Below are positions 1-8,171 of a stretch of 64,000 nucleotides of DNA, piece after piece. Made by a program: the position numbers and the translations under genes. This DNA is from Geojedonia litorea (lineage in GTDB: Bacteria; Bacteroidota; Bacteroidia; Flavobacteriales; Flavobacteriaceae). The DNA lies in the NCBI RefSeq assembly GCF_042654525.1, contig NZ_JBHSGP010000014.1, positions 1,116,001-1,180,000 of the forward strand, read 5' to 3'. The notes beneath the pieces are model-generated. The model ran no database searches. It had not been told where the DNA came from and saw only the letters and a list, made by a program, of their open reading frames with translations. Position 1 is the first letter of the stretch. Each line of letters opens with the position of its first letter.

Positions 1-1
1 T

Positions 2-562
2 GCCGATATCAATGAAGAAGACATGTACTGGACTTTCAGCAAGCGAAAGTTTGTAATTCAAGGGGTGAATAGCTTTAATGCAGAACAAGAATTTCCTTTA
101 GAGTTGATCGTGAAAAAGACAGGGACAGCCAAAATTAGACTGGACAGTATGGAGAACTTAAGTTCGAAAACCTCACTTTATATTAAGGATAAAGTGACAG
201 GTGAAATAACTCAAATTAATGAGAAGCCATTCAAAGTTGAATTAGAACCGGGGACTTATAAGAATAGATTTAGTTTGGTGTTTCAGTCGTCTCAAAGCAG
301 ACTTTTAGAATCAAATGAGATGGCTATTGATCAAGATTTTTCAGTAGCTTATACTTCAGAAGCCTCCTTATTACAAATTCAATTACCAAAAGACAGGAAG
401 GCCAATAGCGTTGAAATATATGATTTTATGGGTAAAGAACTTAAGTCTTTAAAGCCAAGCGAGGTTAACCAAATAAAGCCAATTCGCATTGAAAAAGGGA
501 TTTACATTTTGAAGATAACTACAGATCAAGGTGTAATGAGTAAAAAAGTCATTCTAAAATAA
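2..562 (+). CDS. C-terminal part of a T9SS-secreted protein (partial at left edge)
   Basis: The open frame runs in from the window edge without a stop, so this is the 3' end of a larger gene; the internal Met at base 23 is not taken as the start. The last ~75 residues form a type A C-terminal sorting domain: the stretch VEIYDFMGKELKSL is followed by GIYILKITTDQG and ends in KKVILK, the pattern read by the type IX secretion system. The part before it is beta-rich, consistent with a secreted surface or adhesin-like protein. What the N-terminal part does cannot be told from here. The sorting-domain call is family knowledge applied to visible residues. Confidence 0.8.
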   Translation, partial: ADINEEDMYWTFSKRKFVIQGVNSFNAEQEFPLELIVKKTGTAKIRLDSMENLSSKTSLYIKDKVTGEITQINEKPFKVELEPGTYKNRFSLVFQSSQSRLLESNEMAIDQDFSVAYTSEASLLQIQLPKDRKANSVEIYDFMGKELKSLKPSEVNQIKPIRIEKGIYILKITTDQGVMSKKVILK

Positions 563-620
563 ACTATAAATCAAACACTTACGAATGAAAATACTTAAAA
601 TGTAATAGTGTAAAAATAAG

Positions 621-652
621 TTTGCACATAAAAAAGCTAATACCTAAATTTG
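621..652 (+). promoter_or_regulatory. Promoter of the DUF5679 gene
   Basis: A TTTG element (621-624) and a TAAATTTG box (645-652) are separated by 20 bases. This fits the Bacteroidota consensus of a -33 TTTG and a -7 TAnnTTTG. The start codon lies 40 bases downstream. Confidence 0.6.
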
Positions 653-691
653 AAAGAAATAGTTTAACCACAACAAAAACCTTATAACATT

Positions 692-835
692 ATGGAAGGA
701 TATTGCGTAAAATGTAAATCTAAAAAAGAAATTAGCGGTGCTGCCGAAGTTACTATGAAAAACGGTAGAAAAGCTATGAAAGGAAAATGCCCATCTTGCG
801 GGACAGGCATGTTTAGAATTTTAGGTAAGGCATAA
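692..835 (+). CDS. DUF5679 small zinc-ribbon protein
   Basis: A 47-residue protein starting MEGYCVKCKSKKEI with two CxxC pairs (C5-x2-C8 and C33-x2-C36). The central KNGRKAMKGKCPSCGT and the end FRILGKA match what I know of the DUF5679 family, a small putative zinc-binding protein common in Bacteroidota and archaea. Its function is unknown; binding to nucleic acid or protein through a zinc ribbon is a guess. It has its own promoter and is followed by a strong hairpin terminator about 95 bases downstream, so it is probably transcribed alone. Conservation of the four cysteines and the clear signals make a real gene very likely. Confidence 0.85.
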   Translation: MEGYCVKCKSKKEISGAAEVTMKNGRKAMKGKCPSCGTGMFRILGKA

Positions 836-930
836 TTTAAGTTTTAGATTACATTATGTATCTAAAAAAGTCTAGAATTAGATACGTCATTTAAGCGTTA
901 ATATTCAGACATTAATACTTTACAAGTTAA

Positions 931-961
931 AAAAGCACCATTATTTTAATGGTGCTTTTTT
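931..961 (+). terminator. Rho-independent terminator
   Basis: A perfect 13-bp stem (AAAAGCACCATTA, 931-943, against 947-959) with a 3-base loop and a T run. It lies downstream of the DUF5679 gene and, read the other way, downstream of the convergent hydrolase gene, so it may serve both strands. Confidence 0.85.
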
Positions 962-1023
962 ATTTATACTTTAATACATGGAAACCTATGATTCATTCTT
1001 TTAGTCTTTAATAGCATAAATGA

Positions 1024-1698
1024 TTAATTGGAAATTAAAAAATCAGTAATAAGCTTAATTAGCTCATCGCGATATTCAGATTTAAATAAATGTTGCGCAT
1101 GGAATGACCCCTTAAAGGTTTTTAATTGCTTTGGAGGATTACTTTCATTAAAAATTTGGTTTACTTTCTTAAACAAACCCTCGCCTTCTGATACTACGAT
1201 TAATTTTTCGATGGTTTCACTTGAAATTGCTTTTCCTCCCGCTGGAGCAAGTAAAATCACTTTCTTTAAGCTGATATCCATTTCAAGTTCAAGAGCATTT
1301 AAAATAGCTGCACCGCCCATACTGCCTCCAACAAGAGCTATGCTATCATAACCTTCTTTTTTTAGATAATCTACAGCGCTTAAAATATCAAAAGCCCTGT
1401 TTGTTGTATTTCCTTTTTTGCTGTTTCCGTAACCCCTGAAATCTATACAGAGCGAAGCTATTCCTTTAGACTGTAAATGATCAGCCATAAAATACCAGCT
1501 TTCTTTATTAAAAACAGCGCCGTGTGCAAATACCACTGCAAGATCTTTGTTGCCCTCAAAAAATGAAGCTTCAATTATTCCGTCGTCTTGAGTTGAGAAA
1601 CTTACCAATTTAAAGTCAAGTGTTTCCTCTGTATTAACTTGAAAATTAATTGACATAACATTTAGTGAAACTATAAGTATAAAAACTCTACAGAACAT
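1024..1698 (-). CDS. Alpha/beta hydrolase family protein, exported
   Basis: A 224-residue protein with a hydrophobic N-terminus (MFCRVFILIVSLNVMS), probably a signal peptide. The fold shows an HG oxyanion motif (H59-G60), the nucleophile elbow GGSMGG with Ser126, and a C-terminal His200 or His203 in the stretch FHAQH. Glu171 or Glu173 could be the acid. The layout resembles dienelactone hydrolase-like and small serine esterases. The substrate cannot be told. The gene is monocistronic and faces the DUF5679 gene across a shared terminator. The catalytic triad assignment is by position only. Confidence 0.75.
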   Translation of the reverse strand: MFCRVFILIVSLNVMSINFQVNTEETLDFKLVSFSTQDDGIIEASFFEGNKDLAVVFAHGAVFNKESWYFMADHLQSKGIASLCIDFRGYGNSKKGNTTNRAFDILSAVDYLKKEGYDSIALVGGSMGGAAILNALELEMDISLKKVILLAPAGGKAISSETIEKLIVVSEGEGLFKKVNQIFNESNPPKQLKTFKGSFHAQHLFKSEYRDELIKLITDFLISN

Positions 1699-1920
1699 AG
1701 TTTGAATTTTAGTATCCTTTTTAAAGATAAAACAAATTTAATTTAGAATTAATCAGTTTCAATTATAACTATTTGCATCATAGTGTTCTATAAATCGGAA
1801 AAAAGATTTATTTTAGTAGGCGGTGCGAAAAATCGTGCATTATATTATCATAATAATCTGCCCAGATTTACTGTTATTCACCTATCTGTTATTAAATAGT
1901 AACCAACCAATATTTTAATA

Positions 1921-3480
1921 ATGAAAAATGTAAATCTTTTAAAAGTCGTTTTAATATCAATCTGTTTCCTTTTCAGTTTTAATTATGTTTTAGCTCAAGA
2001 GCCTGACAAGAAAGACAGAAATATGTTTGGGCACTATATTCCAAGAGGGCTCACAAAAACTTCAGATAATTTAGCAGATGGCTATGTGATGTTTGTCCCC
2101 ACTAATTCAGCTTCAGTTTATCTAATTAACCGAAAAGGAGAAGTGGTTCATGAATGGAAAGGAATTTACAGTACGCATAGTCCCTATTTAAATGATGATG
2201 GCTCTATTACGCTTTTAGCTGAAGATCCTGATTTTCCTGTTTTTGCAGGTGGAGGAGAAGCCGGTCGACTTCAAAAAATAAGTTGGGAAAGTAAAGTGTT
2301 ATGGGATTTTGAGTATGCTGATGAGCAACAGCACGCCCATCATGACATAGCGGTTATGCCCAATGGTAATGTTTTGGCCATAGCTTGGGAAGCAAGAAGC
2401 GCAGAAGAAGTTATAGAAGCTGGAAGAAAACCGGATATGACACCCAAAGCTGGACTGTGGACTTCTAAAATTGTAGAAATCCAACCTCTGGATAAAATTC
2501 ATGGCAAGGTGGTTTGGGAATGGAAAATTTGGGATCACTTAATTCAAGATTTTGATAAAGAGAAAAAAAATTATGGAGATGTTGCTGCACATCCCGAGTT
2601 GTTAGACTTTAATGCGGGTGAAGAATTGCCAAAACCCATTACACAAGATAGTCTTGATGTTTTGCGCAAAATGAACAGGGTTAGAAGAAATACAACAATT
2701 GATAACAGAGGATCGGATGTATACCATCTCAATGCCATTAATTATAATGCCGAGTTAGATCAAATTGCTTTTAGTTCGCCAAGTTTAAATGAGGTATTTA
2801 TTATTGATCATAGCACAACTACAGAAGAAGCCGCTGGCCATACTGGTGGTAGATGGGGTAAAGGAGGTGATTTTTTATACCGTTGGGGAAACCCGCAAAA
2901 TTACCGCCAAGGTGACTCCACCCATCAACAATCCTTTGGGCAACATGATATACGTTGGATTGAAAAAGGACATCCAGGTGAGGGGAGTTTGACGTTTTTT
3001 AACAATCACATTCAAGGAAGAAAAGATAGTTTAGAATATTCTGCAGTCTATCAAATTAAACCATTAACCGATTCTAAAGGTAATTATGTACTTATGGAAA
3101 ACAAACGATTTGCACCTGCCGAACCTGAATGGAAATATATAGCCAAAGATACGCTGTCGTTTTTTGGAAGTTTTGTCTCTGGAGCGCAACGAATGAAAAA
3201 TGGAAATACATTTATTAATGAAGGCCCAAAAGGACGATTTTTTGAAGTGACGCCAGAAGGAGATATTGTTTGGGAATACTTAAATCAACATCGTGGAAAC
3301 ATACATCACCCCAATGGAGACCCTGTTTCGATAAAGCCGTTTACTTATTTTATGTTTAGGTCTAACTTTATTCCTGCAGATCACCCAGGTTTAAAAGGTA
3401 AGGAACTAACCCCATTAGATCCACAACCTGTTCCGTTCAAATTGCCTCCAAAAGAAGAAAAGAAAGAAGCGGACAAATAA
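1921..3480 (+). CDS. Arylsulfate sulfotransferase-like beta-propeller protein (ASST 1)
   Basis: A 519-residue secreted protein with a Sec signal ending at LAQ. Repeated propeller-like strands are visible (GYVMFVPTNSASVYLI, GEVVHEWKG, NGNVLAIAWEARS, NGNTFINEGPKGRFFEV). The motif YHLNA places a His at 269, where ASST enzymes keep a conserved histidine after the DxxHxN motif; a second His is in GQHDIRW. ASSTs move a sulfuryl group from a phenolic sulfate to another phenol without PAPS, using a covalent sulfo-histidine in the periplasm. It is clearly paralogous to the ASST 2 gene downstream. The family's SSR arginine motif reads SSPS here, so substrate or chemistry may differ. First gene of the sulfur cluster, 29 bp before the next gene. 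Confidence 0.8.
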   Translation: MKNVNLLKVVLISICFLFSFNYVLAQEPDKKDRNMFGHYIPRGLTKTSDNLADGYVMFVPTNSASVYLINRKGEVVHEWKGIYSTHSPYLNDDGSITLLAEDPDFPVFAGGGEAGRLQKISWESKVLWDFEYADEQQHAHHDIAVMPNGNVLAIAWEARSAEEVIEAGRKPDMTPKAGLWTSKIVEIQPLDKIHGKVVWEWKIWDHLIQDFDKEKKNYGDVAAHPELLDFNAGEELPKPITQDSLDVLRKMNRVRRNTTIDNRGSDVYHLNAINYNAELDQIAFSSPSLNEVFIIDHSTTTEEAAGHTGGRWGKGGDFLYRWGNPQNYRQGDSTHQQSFGQHDIRWIEKGHPGEGSLTFFNNHIQGRKDSLEYSAVYQIKPLTDSKGNYVLMENKRFAPAEPEWKYIAKDTLSFFGSFVSGAQRMKNGNTFINEGPKGRFFEVTPEGDIVWEYLNQHRGNIHHPNGDPVSIKPFTYFMFRSNFIPADHPGLKGKELTPLDPQPVPFKLPPKEEKKEADK

Positions 3481-3509
3481 ATAAGTAGCGTATTACCTAT
3501 AAATGTTTA

Positions 3510-4037
3510 ATGAATAAAGAAAATTTGCATACACATACATTAGAGAAATTATTTGGATCAATAAAACTGAACATTTTAAAGCAGAATGAAACCATTAGAA
3601 TAGTTCAATTAGAAGATGAAACAAGTCAAGTGAGAACTTTGGCAATAGTGAGATTTTTTAACGTGAAGGGACAAAATCTCAAAGAAGCATATGAAAAAAT
3701 TTTAAATGGAAGCCTGTTAGGTAAAACCTTGTGTGAATTTAATATTGATTTTAATAAGGAGCCTATTGGGTCAATCCAGGTTAAAATTCCAATATGGTTA
3801 CAAAAAGGTTTCAAAAGTACCAAAGATTCAAGCCTAGGATTTGTCTCCCAAATTTGGGTAAATGACAGCGCTGTTAGCAATTCCTTTTTATTTTCAGAGA
3901 TTATTGAAATTATTCCAGCAGAATTAAAGAACAATTATAAACACAAAGTAAAGCCAATACCTAAAGTGGAAGACTCAATAATGTCTTTACTTAATGAGGC
4001 TAAAATAGAACTCATAAAACCAGACCACGAATTATGA
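3510..4037 (+). CDS. Unknown 175-residue cytosolic protein, weakly chorismate lyase-like
   Basis: I do not recognise this family with confidence. There is no signal peptide or membrane segment. The arrangement of a strand-rich N-terminus (LNILKQNETIRIVQL), a LLGKTL turn (compare the PLGE motif of UbiC-type chorismate lyases) and a late SFLFSEIIEI strand resembles the chorismate pyruvate-lyase/UTRA fold, but no catalytic residues can be assigned. It sits between ASST 1 and the monooxygenase and overlaps the latter by four bases (ATGA), so the two are probably translationally coupled. If it does make or bind a hydroxybenzoate, that would supply a phenol for sulfation; this is inference only. 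Confidence 0.7.
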   Translation: MNKENLHTHTLEKLFGSIKLNILKQNETIRIVQLEDETSQVRTLAIVRFFNVKGQNLKEAYEKILNGSLLGKTLCEFNIDFNKEPIGSIQVKIPIWLQKGFKSTKDSSLGFVSQIWVNDSAVSNSFLFSEIIEIIPAELKNNYKHKVKPIPKVEDSIMSLLNEAKIELIKPDHEL

Positions 4038-5587
4038 TAAGTTGTATAGTCATTGGGGCAGGACCAGGAGGCATTGTGGCCACCAAAGAGCTTATTGAAA
4101 AGGGATTCACTGATGTGCTTTGTTTAGAACAGTCCACCGAACTTGGTGGTGTTTTTACCAAAAGCTATGATAATTTGCTTTTAACGTCTTCGGTAACCTT
4201 TAGTATGTTTTCTGATTTTTGGGTTGGAGAAGGTAAAAGCCATCATTTTTGGACTAAAGAAGAAGCAGTAGAATACTGGAAAGGTTACGCCCAACATTAT
4301 AATGTTGTAGAGCATATTCGTTTTAATTCAAAAGTTAAATCCGTAGTAAGTAATAACAATCATTCATGGCAGATTACAATTGCTACGGGAGAATCCTTCA
4401 CTTGTAAAAACCTCATTTTGGCCACAGGGAATAATAATATACCGAGGTTTCCAGAATGGCATAACAAGTTAACTGATGTGTTTTATAGTCATTCTAAAGA
4501 TTATAAAAATGCAGATCGTTTTAAGGGTAAACGTGTTTTGGTTGTTGGCGGAGGAGAATCTGGTTCGGATGTTGCTTATGAAATTTCTCAAGTGGCTGAA
4601 CAGTGTTGGGTAAGTTTAAGAGAATCAACAGGTTGGATTGTACCTCGCAAACGTGGTGAACACGCAGCAGATGTTTCAACTCATCGCGGTATTTGGGATT
4701 TACCTCGTGACTATGGCAAGCAATTAAGCCCATTTGTTTTAAAGCTTGAGCGCAGCAGGAAGGATCCTGTCTTTGATGCTTTGGCAGATCTTAATGATAA
4801 AGTAAAAGCCAGTAAAGGTATTTGGGGTATATATGGTACTAAAACTTTGGCATTGCCAAAAGCCATAGCGCATCATGGTTGTAAGGTTGTTGATGATATT
4901 GTAAAGGTCGAAAACGGAGGTAAATTATTAACCTCTAAAAGTGGGGATATTTTAAATGATGTAGATGCCATTGTGTTTTCTACAGGTTATCACAACCAAA
5001 ACGATTTTATGCCAGAAGGCCTAAAAATTTGCGATCCAAGACAACTATATAAGCATATGTTCCATCTTGATTATGGTGACCGACTGGCTTGGATAGGCTG
5101 GGCAAGACCTGGATTTGGTAGTCAATTTCCTATCATGGAAATGCAGTCTCGTTATTGTGCACTTATATTTTCTAAAGAAATGAAACTTCCAAATTTAGAA
5201 AGCATGAAAACCAATATTGAAGCCTTCATGGTCAATTATAAAGATCAATTTGAAGGCAATTGTGATCGAATAAGAAGTTTAGTGGATTACCATCATTATA
5301 TGAACGATATGTCAAAAATTATAGGATGTAGGCCCCCTATCGTAAAGTATTTCTTTACTAATCCAAAGCTTTGGTTGCATCTTATGTATGGCCCAACACA
5401 GGCTACACAATTTAGATTGAAGGGGCCAGGAAAGAAAGTTAAATTGGCCAAAGAAATCATTTATAAGTTACCCATTAGCACCTATAATCATATTGTCAAG
5501 GCAGGATTAAAAGGACGATTGCAGTATTTTGTAAAAGCAATTTTCCCAAATGTGATTTACCAATCTGTTTATAGAATAGGTAGATAA
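4034..5587 (+). CDS. Flavin-containing monooxygenase family protein
   Basis: A 517-residue FAD/NADPH oxidoreductase. The N-terminal FAD Rossmann motif is IGAGPGG (G8, G10, G13). A second dinucleotide motif VVGGGESG lies near residue 170 after an HSKDY stretch like the FMO fingerprint, and a late FSTGY motif matches the ATG-type linker of FMO/Baeyer-Villiger enzymes. Enzymes of this group hydroxylate N or S atoms or insert oxygen next to ketones. Its ATG overlaps the stop of the preceding unknown gene. Position inside the sulfotransferase cluster suggests it oxygenates the molecule that is then sulfated; the actual substrate is unknown. The C-terminal 120 residues are basic and poorly characterised. 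Confidence 0.85.
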   Translation: MISCIVIGAGPGGIVATKELIEKGFTDVLCLEQSTELGGVFTKSYDNLLLTSSVTFSMFSDFWVGEGKSHHFWTKEEAVEYWKGYAQHYNVVEHIRFNSKVKSVVSNNNHSWQITIATGESFTCKNLILATGNNNIPRFPEWHNKLTDVFYSHSKDYKNADRFKGKRVLVVGGGESGSDVAYEISQVAEQCWVSLRESTGWIVPRKRGEHAADVSTHRGIWDLPRDYGKQLSPFVLKLERSRKDPVFDALADLNDKVKASKGIWGIYGTKTLALPKAIAHHGCKVVDDIVKVENGGKLLTSKSGDILNDVDAIVFSTGYHNQNDFMPEGLKICDPRQLYKHMFHLDYGDRLAWIGWARPGFGSQFPIMEMQSRYCALIFSKEMKLPNLESMKTNIEAFMVNYKDQFEGNCDRIRSLVDYHHYMNDMSKIIGCRPPIVKYFFTNPKLWLHLMYGPTQATQFRLKGPGKKVKLAKEIIYKLPISTYNHIVKAGLKGRLQYFVKAIFPNVIYQSVYRIGR

Positions 5588-5743
5588 ATGGCTAGAAAAA
5601 AGATTTTTATAGTTAGTGAAAAAAGGTTAAATTCGGTGGATTGTTTTTTATTTCAATAAGTTATGAAATGAAATAAATAGAGTTTGCCTTCCCCAATTTT
5701 AATTGATTAAACCTAAATTATTAATGTTCTAAAACCAACCTTT

Positions 5744-7408
5744 ATGAAAATTCGCTTTATTTTTTTATTGACCTTACTAGTCTGTTTTACATGGTCATGT
5801 AAAACAGATACCTCTAAACAAGAGGTTACTGAAGTCGTCGAAGTTAAACAGTGGAAACCAGAAGATACCAGAGCTCTAGCTGGGGTTACCGAAAAAAGAG
5901 GCTTGATATTAAAGACTGATATGGCCACACCGGGGTATGTTATGTTTTCACCTTCATTCGGTACAGATACTTATTTAATGGATTTGGACGGAACTATTGT
6001 TCACAAATGGCCAGGTGAAGTGAGTACAATGTTGAGCAGTTATCTTTTTGATAGTGGGCACCTATTTAGGATTGAAAGAGATGAAAATTTTCCTGTCTTC
6101 GCTTTTGGAGGGCAAGCAGGAATCATACGTGAATATGATTGGGATGGTAATTTGATTTGGGATTATAAATTGGCAAATGGAAAAGAACTCCTTCACCACG
6201 ATATTGAAGTTATGCCCAATGGGAATGTACTTGCAATTTGCTATAAAGCTAGAACCCCTGAAGAATCCATCGCAGCTGGGCGCGATCCACAACGCGTTTT
6301 AAAAGGAGGACTTTGGATAGATAAGATTATTGAAATTAAGCCCATTAGACCAAGTGGTGGAGAAATAGTATGGGAATGGGATATGTGGGACCATCTTGTT
6401 CAAGATTTTGATTCTACCAAGGCAAACTATGGCGTTATAAAAGACCATCCGCGAAAAATTAATATCAATACCCATAGTGCAGAAGCTGAAGCAGGACCAC
6501 TTATGGATGAAGCACAAATTGAACAAATGAAAGCCATGGCAATCATGACTTCCAATGCTACGGTGGATAATCAGCGTTCAGATATCACACATGTAAATGC
6601 AGTAGCATATAATGCAGAGTTGGATCAAATTGCTTTTAGCTGTCCAGGGTTTAATGAAATTTATATTATAGACCATAGTATTTCAACTGAAGAGGCTAAA
6701 GGTAGTGCAGGTGATTTACTTTATAGGTGGGGTAATCCTCAAAATTATGGTGGGGGAACCGAAAAAGATCAAAAACTTTTTGTTCAGCACGATGTTAAAT
6801 GGATTCCAAAAGGTTACCCTGGTGAAGGGCATTTAATGGCTTTTAACAATAACATTCATAATCCAGACAATAAATTGCCTTCATTGGGTGCAGCTTTAGG
6901 AAAGGCACAATCACCTGACCCGCACGTTGCGGTAGGCGACTTTGGGAATTATAGTTCTGTGGTTGAGTGGGTCTTGCCTGAAATGCAGGATGGGACTTAT
7001 AAGATTTCAAACGAGGGTGCTTTTGGCCCCTCTGAACCTTATTGGGAATATATTGCACCAGACAAATATTCGTTTTACTCTCCCTTTGTTTCGGGTGCGC
7101 AACGCTTAAAAAATGGGAATACCCTTATAACTGAAGGAGTGAGAGGTCGTTTTTTTGAAGTGAACCCGGAAAAGAAAATAGTATGGGAATATTGGAATCC
7201 CTATAACAACGGCTATACCTTGCCTGATGGTTCGGTTCCTCAACCCGTTGGGCCTTTTATATATGCCCAATTTAGAAGCACGCATTTCATGCCTGATTTC
7301 CCGGCATTTGCGGGTAAAGATTTAAAACCAATTTCACCGCAGCCTGAGCCATTTATATTTAAAATGCCGCCGCCGCCGCCAACAAAATCATCAGATAGCA
7401 TTAAATAA
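5744..7408 (+). CDS. Arylsulfate sulfotransferase-like lipoprotein (ASST 2)
   Basis: A 554-residue paralog of ASST 1 with aligned blocks throughout (GYVMFSPSFGTDTYLMD, HHDIEVMPNGNVLAI, ITHVNAVAYNAELDQIAF, VQHDVKWIPKGYPGEG). The N-terminus ends in a lipobox (FTWSC), so this copy is a lipoprotein, whereas ASST 1 has a plain signal peptide. The putative conserved His is 283 in DITHVNA; the residues after it read SCPG, not the usual SSR. The C-terminus is a proline run (PPPPPP). Two copies with different anchoring suggest two steps or two locations in one pathway. It lies 156 bp after the monooxygenase and 24 bp before the cytosolic sulfotransferase. Confidence 0.8.
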   Translation: MKIRFIFLLTLLVCFTWSCKTDTSKQEVTEVVEVKQWKPEDTRALAGVTEKRGLILKTDMATPGYVMFSPSFGTDTYLMDLDGTIVHKWPGEVSTMLSSYLFDSGHLFRIERDENFPVFAFGGQAGIIREYDWDGNLIWDYKLANGKELLHHDIEVMPNGNVLAICYKARTPEESIAAGRDPQRVLKGGLWIDKIIEIKPIRPSGGEIVWEWDMWDHLVQDFDSTKANYGVIKDHPRKININTHSAEAEAGPLMDEAQIEQMKAMAIMTSNATVDNQRSDITHVNAVAYNAELDQIAFSCPGFNEIYIIDHSISTEEAKGSAGDLLYRWGNPQNYGGGTEKDQKLFVQHDVKWIPKGYPGEGHLMAFNNNIHNPDNKLPSLGAALGKAQSPDPHVAVGDFGNYSSVVEWVLPEMQDGTYKISNEGAFGPSEPYWEYIAPDKYSFYSPFVSGAQRLKNGNTLITEGVRGRFFEVNPEKKIVWEYWNPYNNGYTLPDGSVPQPVGPFIYAQFRSTHFMPDFPAFAGKDLKPISPQPEPFIFKMPPPPPTKSSDSIK

Positions 7409-7432
7409 TTAAAACCATCAAAATATAAAATT

Positions 7433-8116
7433 ATGTCATTAAAAATTATAGGTGCAGGATTACCACGAACAGGAACCAATACATTGAAAGTATCTCTTGT
7501 CACATTAGGTTATTGTAAACATGTATACCACATGAAAGAATTGTTAGTGAATCCAGAGCGTCTTCACTATTGGAAAACACTAGATGAAACGGGAGATACT
7601 GACTGGGACGCTCTTTATGATGGATACGATGGAACTGTTGATTTTCCAGGGTACCCATGGTATAAAGAACACATGAAAAAGTATCCTGACGCCAAAGTAA
7701 TATTAACCGTTAGAGATTTTGAAAGTTGGTATAAAAGTGTGGATAGTACAGTTTTTAGAGCGGGACCTCAAACACCAGCTGAAAAAATTAAGATGTTAAG
7801 TAAATTACTCTTAAGTGCAAGAGCTAGAAACGTAGTAAAAGTTATAAAATGGTTTAAGAAAGTGTTTTTTGCCGATAGACTTGAAGGGAAATTTGGTGAT
7901 AAAGAATTTGCCAAACAATTTTGGGAAAATCATATTGCTGATGTGAAAGCTTCTGTTCCTGCTGATAAATTGTTAGTGTATGAAGTGAAGGATGGATGGG
8001 CACCCTTATGTAAGTTTCTAGGTGTGGATGAGCCAGCCGAACCCTTACCACATTTAAATAAAAAGGAAAACTTCAAAGCCATGCTTCCTAAACTCATGAA
8101 AGGTGAAATGGTTTAG
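7433..8116 (+). CDS. PAPS-dependent sulfotransferase family protein (Sulfotransfer_4 type)
   Basis: A 227-residue cytosolic protein. The 5'-phosphosulfate loop is GLPRTGTNTLK (residues 9-19), and the 3'-phosphate region is LTVRDFESWYKS. The end LLVYEVKDGWAPLCKFLG and PLPHLN fits the Sulfotransfer_4 family, related to eukaryotic-like PAPS sulfotransferases. It would use PAPS to sulfate a small molecule. Together with two PAPS-independent ASST-like proteins in the same cluster, this suggests that a sulfate ester is made inside the cell and the sulfuryl group handled again outside. It follows ASST 2 by 24 bp and precedes the MFS gene by 55 bp. Confidence 0.85.
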   Translation: MSLKIIGAGLPRTGTNTLKVSLVTLGYCKHVYHMKELLVNPERLHYWKTLDETGDTDWDALYDGYDGTVDFPGYPWYKEHMKKYPDAKVILTVRDFESWYKSVDSTVFRAGPQTPAEKIKMLSKLLLSARARNVVKVIKWFKKVFFADRLEGKFGDKEFAKQFWENHIADVKASVPADKLLVYEVKDGWAPLCKFLGVDEPAEPLPHLNKKENFKAMLPKLMKGEMV

Positions 8117-8171
8117 AAATGTAGAAAACGTTTCCCTAAACTAGATGCATTTCTAAAAAAACATACACCTT

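Noticed and set aside
1028..1351. 107-codon frame on the + strand inside the hydrolase gene
   Set aside because: It is the antisense of a clearly conserved hydrolase and shows no family features.
7366..7383. CCG triplet repeat
   Set aside because: It encodes the proline run at the end of ASST 2; not an independent repeat element.
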